64,000 nucleotides of DNA from Iris pallida (taxonomy: Eukaryota; Streptophyta; Magnoliopsida; Asparagales; Iridaceae). Under the pieces are notes generated by a model that had not been told where the DNA came from, searched no databases, and was given only the letters and a program-made list of their open reading frames with translations. Position 1 is the stretch's first letter, and each line of letters opens with the position of its first letter. Of the stretch, positions 25,942 to 37,144 are shown in pieces. The translations under genes were made by a program, and so were the position numbers. The stretch is from contig JANAVB010016199.1 of NCBI GenBank assembly GCA_029216955.1, forward strand, positions 13,358,489 to 13,422,488, written 5' to 3'.

Positions 25942-26400
25942 AGCACGCACAGCATGTCGCAGAAGGCGCATGTCACAGTAGGCACATGTTGCAATGAGGC
26001 GCATGTCGCGGAAGGCATACGGCATGTCGCAGAAGGCGCATGTTGCAATGAGGCGCATGTCGCGGAAGGCACACAGCATGTCGTAGAAGGCGCATGTCGC
26101 AGTAGGCACATGTTGCAATGAGGCGCATATCGCGGAAGGCACACAGCATGTCGCAGAAGGCGCATGTCGCAGTAGCCGCATATCATGTCGCGCATGAGCC
26201 GCATTAAGGCGCATGTCGCAGTAGGCGCATGTTGCATGAGGCGCATGTCGCGGTAGGCGCATATCATGTCGCAGTTGAGCCACATGAGGCGCATGTCGCG
26301 ATAGGCGCATATCATGTCGCAGTTAAGCCACATGAGGTGCATATTATGTCGCAGTAGGCGCATATGGTGTCGCAGTTGCATGCATGTCGCAGAATAGGCT
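25942..26400. repeat. 70-bp tandem repeat in E 5' LTR
   Basis: Built of short variants of GCATGTCGCAGTAGGC grouped in 70-bp units. The minus strand is stop-free in more than one frame and yields repetitive Cys-Asp-Met-Arg-Leu peptides. There are no unique spacers, so it is not a CRISPR array. Confidence 0.95.
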
Positions 26401-28109
26401 GCATATGCATAATTTGGTTGTTTCTGACTGTTATATGTCCTAATTAACTGAATTGTGGCTAGAATTTCTTTCAACTCCCAACATGAATTTGTTGATCTTT
26501 TCCTTGGATTCAAGAATATATTACCAACTATTTTATACTAGTTATGGACTCGACCATGATTAATACTAATTTGACTTTTATGCCTTGTCATGAATTGACC
26601 CCGACTGTTACTTGACTAATAATTGATCATGCGTTCCTAGTTGGAACTAAGAGACTGGCTAGTCGTCTTATTGAATGAAATGAATGAGACACGTTCATGC
26701 AATGAACTATTATACTCGATTAGCCGATCCCGAATATTAGCATATAGGCACATGCAGGCTTCAAATTATTTATTTTTATTTATTTCTTTATCTTACAAAA
26801 ATAGCATGTATACTTTATGGTCAAGGCATGATTACTCCGTGGTTAGATTTGATTGTTACATTACGCTATGTAAGACCTATAACATAGCCGCACGGGTATC
26901 GTTGTAGAGTTGCGCATATCGTACCCCGTACGAAAGTACTCATTTGAATTACCATGATCCACGGCATGGAACTTCACTCAACGTAGAGACTATTAAGTTA
27001 AATAAAATAATAATGGCATGGAGAGAATAGATTCCCGAGTTCTTACATGGCAGCCCTCTTGGGACTATTAAGTGCCCGACAGGCCAGCTGGTTCCCACAG
27101 ATACGGTAAATCTGTCACACGGGCAGGGAACGGTATCTGCTTATATTATTGTACATGCTATAACGGTGGGCGTCCCGCTGGGACTCGTCTAACTACATGA
27201 TTGGTGCAATTGATTGATTGGATAGACTAGCCTTGCTTGCACATAGTAAGAACTGAGGAATCCCTAATTGCATAATTCCAGGATAACTTGGGACTCACAA
27301 TAGCAAGCCATAGGAATTGATTGGCCGTTCAAAGATGATTTGTTTATGTATTGTATCTACTATGTTGCCTAACTAAGATGATCAGAATGTCAGGGCGTGA
27401 CGGGCCAACTTCTGTCCTTGTTTGGTTGGGAGGTTGGTTCGAAGTGTCGTGATGTTATGTGAATCCTAGTGGAAAGCAGAGATCTATTATTATATTCTCT
27501 TATTACTGGTTTTAATTCCTCATATCGTGCTTTCTTGTGGTACTTGCTATTAGAGGTCTAACCTCTCTGGTTTTGCATGGCCAGATTTAGAGCCAGTCCT
27601 CGAGGATCCAACTTACTTCTACCTCCAAGTTGGTCAATACTAGGGGAATGATCGCAGGAGGACTCGTGTGGGTTTCCTTACTTCACCGCTCGTTTTGTCA
27701 TTTATCTTATACTTAGCCGTTTGGCACCGACATGTTAGTCAGATTGTCTTGCACTTACTTTTGCATAATTGTAACTAAAGTCAGACTGCAGCTGATAACA
27801 ATTGTGTATATACTTGCTATACCATCTGGCTATGTTTTGTAAAGCCAGATCTCAAGAATATTTTGACTGAGCGTTTGGGACGCCTTACTGCTTTATCGTA
27901 CATGTTCTCTATTTCTGTTTCTTGTTTTGAATGATTGAGACAATAGATGTGAAATGACCATAGTAAGACTTTCATGTAGTATGCACCCCCTCGTCTGGTT
28001 AGACAGCATTGATCGTATTATACGGTATTCATCTACCCGTAATACGTAGCTGGCTGAGTCATTCCCCCGCTCTCCAGTATTCTGGTTCTGGGGCGTGACA
28101 AGGTTTTAG

Positions 28110-28128
28110 TGGTGGCCCATGCAGGTCT
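28110..28128 (+). other. Primer-binding site of element E
   Basis: TGGTGGCCCATGCAGGTCT starts 9 bases behind the LTR end. It is complementary to the last 19 bases, CCA included, of plant cytosolic tRNA-Ile(AAU) as I recall that sequence. Plant gypsy elements usually have TGGTATCAGAGC (initiator Met) here. Confidence 0.8.
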
Positions 28129-28221
28129 GATTTCAGACTTGTGGGGTGTTTTGATTTATAGGATGTCTCAATCACACGTGTTTCCTCCTTGATCTCATAA
28201 TTCGTTATTCTCAACCCTTGC

Positions 28222-29700
28222 TTGACATTCTGGTATCCTTTGACTTCATTGATCCTTCATGTCCGGTTGTTTGATTGTTCTCTTGTCCCTTTTCTTAGGG
28301 GCACCTCGTCCGCACCTGTCAGAACTGGACAGCAACAACATGGACAGCAACATGGACAACCTGACCCTGTTGGTCAACAACAAGGGCCGGTACTAACTCA
28401 AGAGGCCACCCAGAAAGAAGTGATAGTGGAACCAGCGGCTGGATCGCAGTATCCGGATGTTCCACCACCACCGACAGTTCCACCTACCAAAGTAGACACA
28501 CCAGCCCTTCTGGAGATCATGAGTGGAATGATGGCTACTCAGCAACATCAGATGTTAGTCCAGCAATGCATATACACTCAGCTATAAGAGCAGAATGTGC
28601 TACTCAACCAAGGATTGCAGACAGCATTGGAAAGAGGGGCAAGGCCAGATTCAGGAGCATCAGCCAGGTTTTGCAAGTACAACCCCCGCCATTTCGAGGG
28701 CATAGAGGATGCCATCTCAGCAGATGTATGGCTTAAGGATATGGAGGCTATTCTGACAGCAGCTAAGGTACCAGCAGAAGAACGTGTGGATCTAGTGAAG
28801 TTATTACTTCAGGATCTCGCACGTGATTAGTGGGAATCAGAGAAAGTGGGCATCAGACGTCCTGTGGCTTGGGACGATTTCACAGCAAGATTCAAGACCA
28901 AGTACTATGGAGCTGTGGCACGGTTTGAGCTACAACAGAAGTTTATCAGCCTCAGGCAGGCCGGCAAGATGGTAGATGCTTATGCAGCGGAGTTCTGCAG
29001 ATTGAGTAGGTTCGCCCCAGAGATGGTAGCAACAGAGAGCCAGAGGGCTATGAGGTTTCAGCAAGGGTTTCATCTTGAACTCTTACAATTGATCGAGGGA
29101 CACAATTACCAGACTTTTGATGAGATATTGACGGCGACTCGAAGGCATGAGATCACCATTCAGAGGCTTGCGGTGAGGACTGGGGGTCAGAAAAGATCCC
29201 ACAGTCAGATTGAAGGAGGAGGGGGAGCAGCGCCCCGAACAACAGCACCATCCACTGGCATTCGTATCCATGATGTGGCGATACGAGGACCGGCACCACC
29301 ACCCAGGCAGCAGCAACAACAACAGAGGAAGAACCAGCAACCCCCGACGGGCTGCACTTATTGTGGGAAGATGGGGCACACTAGAGATGTATGTCGGACA
29401 TTGAATGGACTATGTCTGATATGTGGAAATCCAGACCATCGGGTTACCACATGTCCCATGAATTCGAGGTCAGGAGGACCAGGTCAGCAGTTTCCTGCTC
29501 TGCCAGCACCAGAGGCAGGCCAGTATCGAGGACCAGCAATAGCCGTTAGGCCGTTGGCACAGTGTCCGCAGGCTCAGATGTTTCGGCAGCAGGGACCGCC
29601 GATACAGCAACACCAGCATAGACCACCCCAGCATCATCAAGGAAGGGGCCAGCAGCAGCATCAGGCTAGGCCGCAGCATAGGAATCAGCAAGGAGGTCGA
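28222..29700 (+). pseudogene. gag: Broken gag of element E
   Basis: No convincing start ATG is visible; the frame is open from 28222, and a splice-acceptor-like TTTCTTAG at 28291-28298 precedes the gag-like part. The N-terminus is rich in Gln and Pro. The frame has stops at 28585-28587 (TAA) and 28828-28830 (TAG, tryptophan expected from the WES context) and then stays open. The capsid core covers about 28680-29190. Two intact zinc knuckles follow, [14 protein letters not shown] (29353-29394) and [14 protein letters not shown] (29413-29454), separated by a short linker, then a long Gln/His-rich tail. Gag packages the RNA genome. The boundary with pol is approximate. Confidence 0.9.
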
Positions 29701-32700
29701 GGACAGGCATTCACTCTGTCCTTGGAGGAGGCATTGGCATTGGGAGATGTTGTGGCAGGTAACATTCTCGTCGCCTCATATCCCGCAGGAGCATTGTTTG
29801 ATTCGGGAGCATCCCATTCATTTTTATCTGCACAATTTGCGACACGGCTAGGAATGGAGTTCGAGGCATTGCCAGGAAGGTTGAATATACTCACTGGCAA
29901 TGGGCTCGTAGGAGTTAGTAGAGTTATTCTAGCGTGTAGCGTTGTAGTTTGTGGCCATTCCTTACCCGCCCGGTTGATAGAATTTCCTGTTGGAAATTTC
30001 GACGTTATCTTAGGCATGGACTGGCTGAAAGACAGTCATGCGACAATAGATTGTCGTAGTGGGAGTGTATCTTTTGATATTCCAGGCATGAAGCGATTTA
30101 CCTTAGTCAGATCAGAGGCAACTCAGCAAGAGCAGGGAGTAGTAACAGCAATGGAAGAAGTTCAGATTTCGAAGGTAGTTGAAGCATTTCTAGACGTATT
30201 TTTCGAAGAACTTCTAGGTCTACCACCGGTTAGGGATATTGAGTTCAGCATAGAATTGGCACCAGGAACTAAACCAATATCAGATCGAGTTTACAGAATG
30301 GCGGATTCAGAGCAGGCCAAGGTATATCAGCATATAGAGGAATTGAAGGAGAAGAAGTTCATCCAAGCTAGCGTATCACCGTGGACAGCACCAGTGGTAC
30401 TTGTGGGGAAGAAGGATGGGTCATCCAGATTGTGCATTGACTACAGGAAGCTTAACGCGGCAACAGTGAAGAACAAGTACCCACTACCCAGGATCGACGA
30501 GTTATTTGATCAGTTGAGTAAAGCTAGAGTTTTCTCCAAGATAGATCTTCGTTCAGGGTACCATCAAGTAAGGGTTCGGAAGGAGGACATTCCCAAGATA
30601 GCATTCAGGTCGAAGTATGGGCATTATGAATTCTTAGTAATGTCGTTTGGTTTAACCAATGCTCCAGTAATATTTATGGATTTAATGAACCACATCTTTA
30701 TGCCATACTTAGATCAGTTTGTCGTTGTATTTCTTGACGACATTCTCGTATATTCTGCCAGTGAAGAGGAGCATGAAGACCACCTCAGGAAAGTGTTACA
30801 GGTTCTGAGAGAGAACCAGTTGTATGCCAAGCTCAGTAAGTGTGAGTTTTGGTCGGATCACATTTTATTTTTGGATCATATCATCTCAGGAGCTGGAGTA
30901 GCAGTAGATCCCAAGAAGGTAGAAGCAGTAGAGAGTTGGCCAGTACCTAAGACCGTAGCAGATGTGCGGAGTTTCTTGGGATTGGCAGGATATTACAGAA
31001 GGTTTGTGTCAGACTTTACAAGGCTTTCAGCACCCATGACCCGCTTGACCCGGAAGGATGTACCATTTGTTTGGTCGGCAGAATGTCAGGCATCATTCGA
31101 GACTTTGAAGCAGAAGTTGATATCAGTGCCTATTCTTATATTACCGGTTGGACCCGGAGGTTTTACAGTATTGTGATGCGTCAGGTAAAGGACTTGGATG
31201 CGTCCGTATGCAGCATGGGAAGGTGATAGCATATGCATCTAGGCAGCTTCGGGACCACGACAAGAATTACCCAACTCATGATTTGGAGTTAGCAGCAGTA
31301 GTGTTTGCTCTGAAGCTATGGAGGCATTACTTATATGGTGATCGAGTGGAGATATACACAGATCATAAAAGTCTAAAGTACATCTTTACCCAGAAGGAGC
31401 TGAACATGAGATAGAGAAGATGGTTAGAGTTGATCAAGGATTATGACGTAGAGCTTCAGTATCACCCAGGCAAGGCGAATGTGGTAGCAGACGCTTTTAG
31501 CAGGAGAGGTGGCGCATTTATGTTGACAACCCAGAAGCACATCTTAGAAGACCTTCAGGTGATGGGCATCGAAGTTATACTTCCTAGTGAAGTAGGAGTT
31601 CTAACAAGTCTGCAAGTTCAATCCGACTTGGTAGGCAGGATCAAGGCAGCTCAGGCACAAGACCCAAGGATTCAGAAGCTTAGGGCAGAATGTGAGTCAG
31701 GACTCAGGAAGGAGATGAGAATTCATGAAGATGGTACACTTAGGTTTGGATCACGTCTATGTGTGCCTAGTGGAGATATCAGACAGAGGTCATGACAGAA
31801 GCTCACAGTTCTCAGTATTCTATTCACCCTGGAGGAACCAAGATGTACCAAGATATCAAGCAACATTTCTGGTGGAACGGGATGAAGAGAGAGATAGCTA
31901 GATTTGTTTCCCGTTGCTTGGTATGTCAGCAAGTGAAGGCAGAACAGCAGAGGCCAGCTGGATTATTGCAACCGCTTCCTATCCCGAAATAGAAATGGAA
32001 GCATATCACAATGGACTTTGTGACCGGTTTACCGAGATCACCAAGTGGTAAAGATGCTATTTGGGTGATAGTAGATCGGCTTACAAAGGTGGCACACTTT
32101 CTTTCTTTCAGAGTGGGCAATCTACAGAAAAGTTGGCAGAGTTGTATATACAGCAGATAGTCAGGCAGCATGGAGTTCCTGTCAGCATTGTGTCAGACCG
32201 AGATACCCACTTTACATCACATTTCTGGAAGAGCTTACATCACAGTCTGGGTACCAAGTTAAGATTTAGTACGGCTTACCATCCGCAGACGGATGGGCAA
32301 TCAGAAAGGACGATTCAGACTTTAGAAGACATGTTGCGAGCTTGCACTCTAGATTTTGGAGGATCTTGGGAGAGCCACCTGCACTTGGTCGAGTTCTCGT
32401 ACAACAATAATTATCAAGCCAGTATCCAGATGGCGTCATTCGAAGCACTATATGGTAAGAGGTGCAGGTCACCGCTTGCATGGGATGATATCGGAGAGAG
32501 GAAGATGTTAGGCCCAGAAATGATTGTTCAGACAGTTGAATTAGTTAAGGGAATTAGAGAGCGACTTCGAGTTGCGCAGGATCGGCATCGTCATTGGGCG
32601 GACCAGCATCGTAGGCCGCTAGAGTTTTCTGTGGGGACCACGTGTTCTTGCGGATCTCACCTACCCGTGGGGTCATTAGATTTGGCGTTCGCGGGAAGTT

Positions 32701-33115
32701 GAGTCCGGGATACGTAGGACCTTTTGTTATTCTTGATAGGATAGGCGATGTTGCTTATCGTTTATCCCTTCCACCTTCGTTACGAGAGGTGCATGACATA
32801 TTTCATGTATCTCAGTTACGTAGGTATGTATCGAACCCATGCCATATCCTCGATCACTCTGAGCTGGTTGTTGGTACCAACCTGTCTTACGAGGAACAGC
32901 CTGTGTCTATTTTGGACCGAAGAGAGAAGATACTCAAGAACCGAACAATTAGTCTTGTCCGTGTTGCTTGGGGTCATCACTCATTGGGAGAGTCAACGTG
33001 GGAACGTGAGGATGATATCCGATCATGGTATCCACACCTGTTTGACTCACAAGGTGTATCTCTTTCTGTATACCTTGATTGTCCTGATTCTTCATGCTTA
33101 TCACCTTATGGGTAG
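29701..33115 (+). pseudogene. pol: Broken pol of element E (protease, RT, RNase H, integrase, chromodomain)
   Basis: Protease has [10 protein letters not shown] (DSG 29800-29808). RT has [11 protein letters not shown] and FLDD (LDD 30733-30741). A two-base loss near 31170, just before the RNase H motif [10 protein letters not shown] (Asp at 31175-31177), shifts the frame. A nonsense TAG at 31412-31414 replaces the Gln expected after NMR. A further frameshift lies near 31785. Integrase shows HPGGTKMY (His at 31825-31827), CLVCQQVK, a TAG at 31990-31992 where Trp is expected, catalytic Asp 32014-32016, a frameshift near 32115, catalytic Asp 32196-32198 and Glu 32304-32306, then another frameshift near 32635. 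The C-terminus has [13 protein letters not shown] and a chromodomain ending [15 protein letters not shown]. All active-site residues I can see remain. Confidence 0.93.
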
Positions 33116-33249
33116 AACTACTTGATATCGTGGATTGATGAATTTACATATATAGTACTTGCTTTTTGATATGGTAAAATGATTGCTTGCTCACTAGAAT
33201 TGCTTGTATTAGTTTAGCTCCGACATTTCTGTCCTGCTTGGATCTGAAA

Positions 33250-33283
33250 TTTCGAGGACGGAATTTTTTAAGGAGGGCAGAGA
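33250..33283 (+). other. Polypurine tract region of element E
   Basis: TTTCGAGGACGGAATTTTTT is followed by AAGGAGGGCAGAGA directly before the LTR start at 33284. It is the expected primer for plus-strand DNA synthesis. Confidence 0.88.
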
Positions 33284-36194
33284 TGTCACTCCCCGTTCCC
33301 AGAATAAAGTATTTTATACGTGTACTTCTTGAATGTACTTATTCAATATTTAGCATGCATTTATTCTGTATTTAAATTCTTCAATTTTGCGCTTATTAAT
33401 TTTTCTGTATTTTATTTTCTGCTTTTCTTGGCTCTTGGTTCATTTCGGTTCATGGGAAACCAACTTAGTTCGGTTTGGTTCAATATGGAAAGGAATGGAT
33501 GGCTTGGATTTGGTGGAGAGAATAAATGGTGGAGATCCACTTGACCTTGATATAAAAGTTCTTCTTCCACTCTCTCTCTTCATTCATTCACATTTACTCC
33601 TCCACCAAACCCTAACCCATTTTGAGAGGCAAGTACATCTTGCACACCATGAGGGATTTCATGCATCCCTAATTATTTTTAGTTTATGTTATTCATCTTC
33701 TCTTCCTCTACAAGTTTAGGTCTTGAAGTTTTTGTTTTCCATGGATGGTTGGGTGTAGATCTAAGTTTTAAGTTTTAGTTTTCATAGTTTTAGTTTTCAT
33801 ATGAAATTTAGGGTTTTGATCTATCAAACATTGTTGTTTTCGAAATTAAGTGGTTCCATGTTGTAGAGAATTTAATTCTACTAAAGTTTTACTTTTGAAA
33901 AGTTAGATTTCGATTTATTTTGTGGAAGTTATGGCAAAAACTATTTTGGTTCGTTCCTATATTCATCTGCAGCACGCACAGCATGTCGCAGAAGGCGCAT
34001 GTCGCAGTAGGCGCATGTTGCAATGAGGCACATGTCGCGGAAGGCACACAGCATGTCGCAGAAGGCGCATGTCGCAGTAGGCGCATGTTGCAATGAGGCG
34101 CATGTCGTAGAAGGCGCATGTCGCAGTAGGCGCATGTTGCAATGAGGTGCATGTCGCGGAAGGCACACAGCATGTCGCAGAAGGCGCATGTCGCAGTAGG
34201 CGCATGTTGCAATGAGGCACATGTCGCGAAAGACACACAGCATGTCGCAGAAGGCGCATGTCGCAGTAGCCGTATATCATGTCGCGCATGAGCCGCATTA
34301 AGGCGCATGTCGCAGTAGGCGCATGTTGCATGAGGCGCATGTCGCGGTAGGCGCATATCATGTCGCAGTTGAGCCACATCAGACGCATGTCACGATAGGC
34401 GCATATCATGTCGCAGTTGAGCCACATGAGGCGCATATCATGTCGCAGTAGGCGCATATGGTGTCGCAGTTGCATGCATGTCGCAGAATAGGCTGCATAT
34501 GCATAATTTGGTTGTTTCTGACTGTTATATGTCCTAATTAACTGAATTGTGGCTAGAATTTCTTTCAACTCCCAACATGAATTTGTTGATCTTTTCCTTG
34601 GATTCAAGAATATATTACCAACTATTTTATACTAGTTATGGACTCGACCATGATTAATACTAATTTGACTTTTATGCCTTGTCATGAATTGACCCCGACT
34701 GTTACTTGACTAATAATTGATCATGCGTTCCTAGTTGGAACTAAGAGACTGGCTAGTCGTCTTATTGAATAAAATGAATGAGACACGTTCATGCAATGAA
34801 CTATTATACTCGATTAGCCGATCCCGAATATTGGCATACAGGCACATGCAGGCTTCAAATTATTCATTTTTATTTATTTCTTTATCTTACAAAAACAGCA
34901 TGTGTACTTTATGGTCAAGGCATGATTACTCCGTGGTTAGATTTGATTGTTGCATTACGCTATGTAAGACCTATAACATAGCCGCACGGGTATCGTTGTA
35001 GAGTTGCGCATATCGTACCACGTACGAAAGTACTCATTTGAATGACCATGATCCACGGCATGGAACTTCACTCAACGTAGAGACTATTAAGTTAAATAAA
35101 ATAATGATGGCATGGAGAGAATGGATTCCCGAGTTCTTATATGGCAGCCCTCTTGGGACTATTAAGTGCCCGACAGGCCGGCTGGTTCCCACAGATACGG
35201 TAAATCTGTCACACGGGCAGGGAACGGTATCTGCTTATATTATTGTACATGCTATAACGGCGGGCGTCCCGCTGGGACTCGTCTAACTACATGATTGACG
35301 CAATTGATTGATTGGATAGACTAGCCTTGCTTGCACATAGTAAGAACTGAGGAATCCCTAATTGCATAATTCCAGGATAACTTGGGACTCACAATAGCAA
35401 GCCGTAGGAATTGATTGGCCGTTCAAAGATGATTTGTTTGTGTATTGTATCTACTCTGTTGCCTAACTAAGATGATCAGAATGTCAGGGCGTGACGGGCC
35501 AACTTCTGTCCTTGTTTGGTTGGGAGGTTGGTTCGAAGTGTCGTGATGTTATGTGAATCCTAGTGGAAAGCAGAGATGTATTATTATATTCTCTTATTAC
35601 TGGTTTTAATTCCTCATATCGTGCTTCCTTGTGGTACTTGCTATTAGAGGTCTAACCTCTCTGGTTTTGCATGGCCAGATTTAGAGCCAGTCCTCGAAGA
35701 TCCAACTTACTTCTACCTCCAAGATGGTCAATACTAGGGGAATGATCGCAGAAGGACTCGAGTGGGTTTCCTTACTTCACCGCTCGTTTTGTCATTTACC
35801 TTATACTTAGCCGTTTGGCACCGACATGTTAGTCGGATTGTCTTGCACTTACTTTTGCATAATTGTAACTAAAGTCAGACTGCAGCTGATAACAATTGTG
35901 TATATACTTGCTATACCATCTGGCTATGTTTTGTAAAGCCAGATCTCAAGAACATTTTGACTGAGCGTTTGGGACGCCTTACTGCTTTATCTTACATGTT
36001 CTCTATTTCTGTTTCTTGTTTTGAATGATTGAGACAATAGATGTGAAATGACCATAGTAAGACTTTCATATAGTATGCACCCCCTCGTCTGGTTAGACAG
36101 CATTGATCGTATTATACGGTATTCATCTACCCGTAATACGTAGCTGGCTGAGTCATTCCTCCGCTCTCCAGTATTCTGGTTCTGGGGCGTGACA
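33284..36194 (+). repeat. 3' LTR of element E (2,911 bp)
   Basis: Nearly identical to 25253-28100 and 63 bp longer, which is accounted for by about one more 70-bp unit in the tandem repeat (33972-34503). The TATA box is at 33551-33558, the AGGCAAGTAC box at about 33628-33637, and the end is GGGGCGTGACA. Confidence 0.94.
33972..34503. repeat. 70-bp tandem repeat in E 3' LTR
   Basis: Same array as 25942-26400 with an extra unit. Successive unit starts at 33980 and 34050 give the 70-bp period. Confidence 0.95.
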
Positions 36195-36945
36195 GAACGA
36201 CACGAAAGAGAATTGACACGTATGTGTCCAAGTCGAGCGGGCTGTTGGTGCGGCGACAGGGCGGAAGAAGCGTCGGCGTCGTGGCGCTGGGGTGGCGCTG
36301 CACTCGCCTGGCCTCGGCGAACTCGGTAGTGGCGGTTGTGGGTGGTGAATGTAGCTGTGGGGGTGGCGCTAGGGGTCGCAAGAGTTAGGGTTAGGGTTAG
36401 GGTTCTCGTCAGGGAAGAAAGAGTGAAGGCAGCGCTGTAGGGGTCGTGGTAGTGTGCTAGGGTTAGGGTTTGGTCTGGGGGAATTTATAGGGGAAAGGAG
36501 GTCGGTTGTGGGGCTGGGGCTGGCCGGGAAAGGCGGGTGAAGTCGGTGGTCATCGGGGCAGCTGGCCGATCATCGGGGGCAGTTGGGAGGAGAGAGAAAG
36601 AAACGTGGGGGGGTGATTGGCAAATTACAGCAAGGTCCCCCGAAGATTGGGGTCTTGTAAATTAACCCTAAGCCTAACAGTTTGCAAATTATTTTTTGCA
36701 AATCACATTTAAAACAATTTACTAATTTGCAAACTGATATAATAATAATTTGACAAATTGCATAATGATATTAAAATAAATTTAAATATTACAAAATAAT
36801 ATATTTTGATTTAAAAATTAATTAAAAATCATTTAAAAATTCTAGAAAAATTTCTAATAAGTATTATAAATCATTTTAAAGCTAAATAGGTCATTAACAT
36901 CTAATTAACACTAATTAAACCAAATTTGAAAAACAGGGGCTGACA
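36195..36945 (-). repeat. 5' LTR of element D, promoter part
   Basis: Rejoins the LTR of D after E and matches 16933-17683. On the minus strand: LTR start TGTCAGCCCC, TATA box CTATAAATTC (36490-36481), then AAACCCTAACCC (about 36475-36460), and a second TTAGGG-type run at 36384-36404. It has one more telomere-like unit than the 3' LTR at 17122-17141. Confidence 0.9.
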
Positions 36946-37144
36946 TGTTGGTAGTAGATTTGTCTTCATCCAGCAACTTATACAATAAAAATACATTGAT
37001 TTCTAATACATTTTTTACCTTATTTTTGTCGATGAGATTTAGTGTGCCATGATTATATACTGCATTTACAACTTACGTATATTTATTATACGGTTGGCAT
37101 ATTTAGGTACCTAGTCCTACCTATTTTGGGACTGGGGCGTTACA
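36946..37144 (+). repeat. 5' LTR of element C, last piece
   Basis: Begins with the right TGTTG copy and continues GTAGTAGATTTGTC as in the 3' LTR near 42214. It ends GGGGCGTTACA at 37144. Confidence 0.9.

Larger units (their letters stand above)
25253..28100 (+). repeat. 5' LTR of element E (2,848 bp)
   Basis: Starts TGTCACTTCCCG and ends TCTGGGGCGTGACA. It contains a compact promoter (TATA 25520-25527, CT-rich stretch, telo-box near 25578), the AGGCAAGTAC box at 25599-25607, a tandem repeat at 25942-26400 and an AGAGGTCTAACCTCT hairpin near 27555. Small open frames such as 26641-26907 recur at 34735-35001 because both are LTRs. Confidence 0.94.
25600..28298 (+). other. Candidate leader intron of element E
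   Basis: GGAGAG|GCAAGTAC at 25594-25607 fits a GC-type donor about 75 bases behind the TATA box. CTTGTCCCTTTTCTTAG ending at 28298 fits an acceptor at the start of the gag-like frame. It would remove most of the LTR, the tandem repeat and the primer site. Inferred from motifs only. Confidence 0.4.
25253..36194 (+). mobile_element. Element E: full-length Ty3/gypsy chromovirus-like element (10.9 kb)
   Basis: The only uninterrupted full-length element in the window: 5' LTR 25253-28100, primer site, gag-pol, polypurine tract and 3' LTR 33284-36194, with GAACG duplications. Over the first ~110 bases the two LTRs differ at about six sites, five of them transitions. The LTRs carry a 70-bp tandem repeat with one more unit in the 3' copy. 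It belongs to a different LTR family from D, A and K. Gag-pol is broken by four or more nonsense codons and several frameshifts. Confidence 0.95.

Noticed and set aside
25942..26400. Regular repeat that might be taken for a CRISPR array
   Set aside because: No unique spacers between repeats; it is a minisatellite inside an LTR of a plant element.
25779..26513. 244-codon minus-strand frame with repeated CDMRLL peptides (also 33963-34607)
   Set aside because: It lies over a stop-free tandem repeat whose 70-bp period is not a multiple of three; open in more than one frame, so not a coding signal.
26641..26907. 88-codon frame present in both E LTRs (also 34735-35001)
   Set aside because: Conserved only because both copies are LTRs of the same young element; no domain and no independent evidence of translation.
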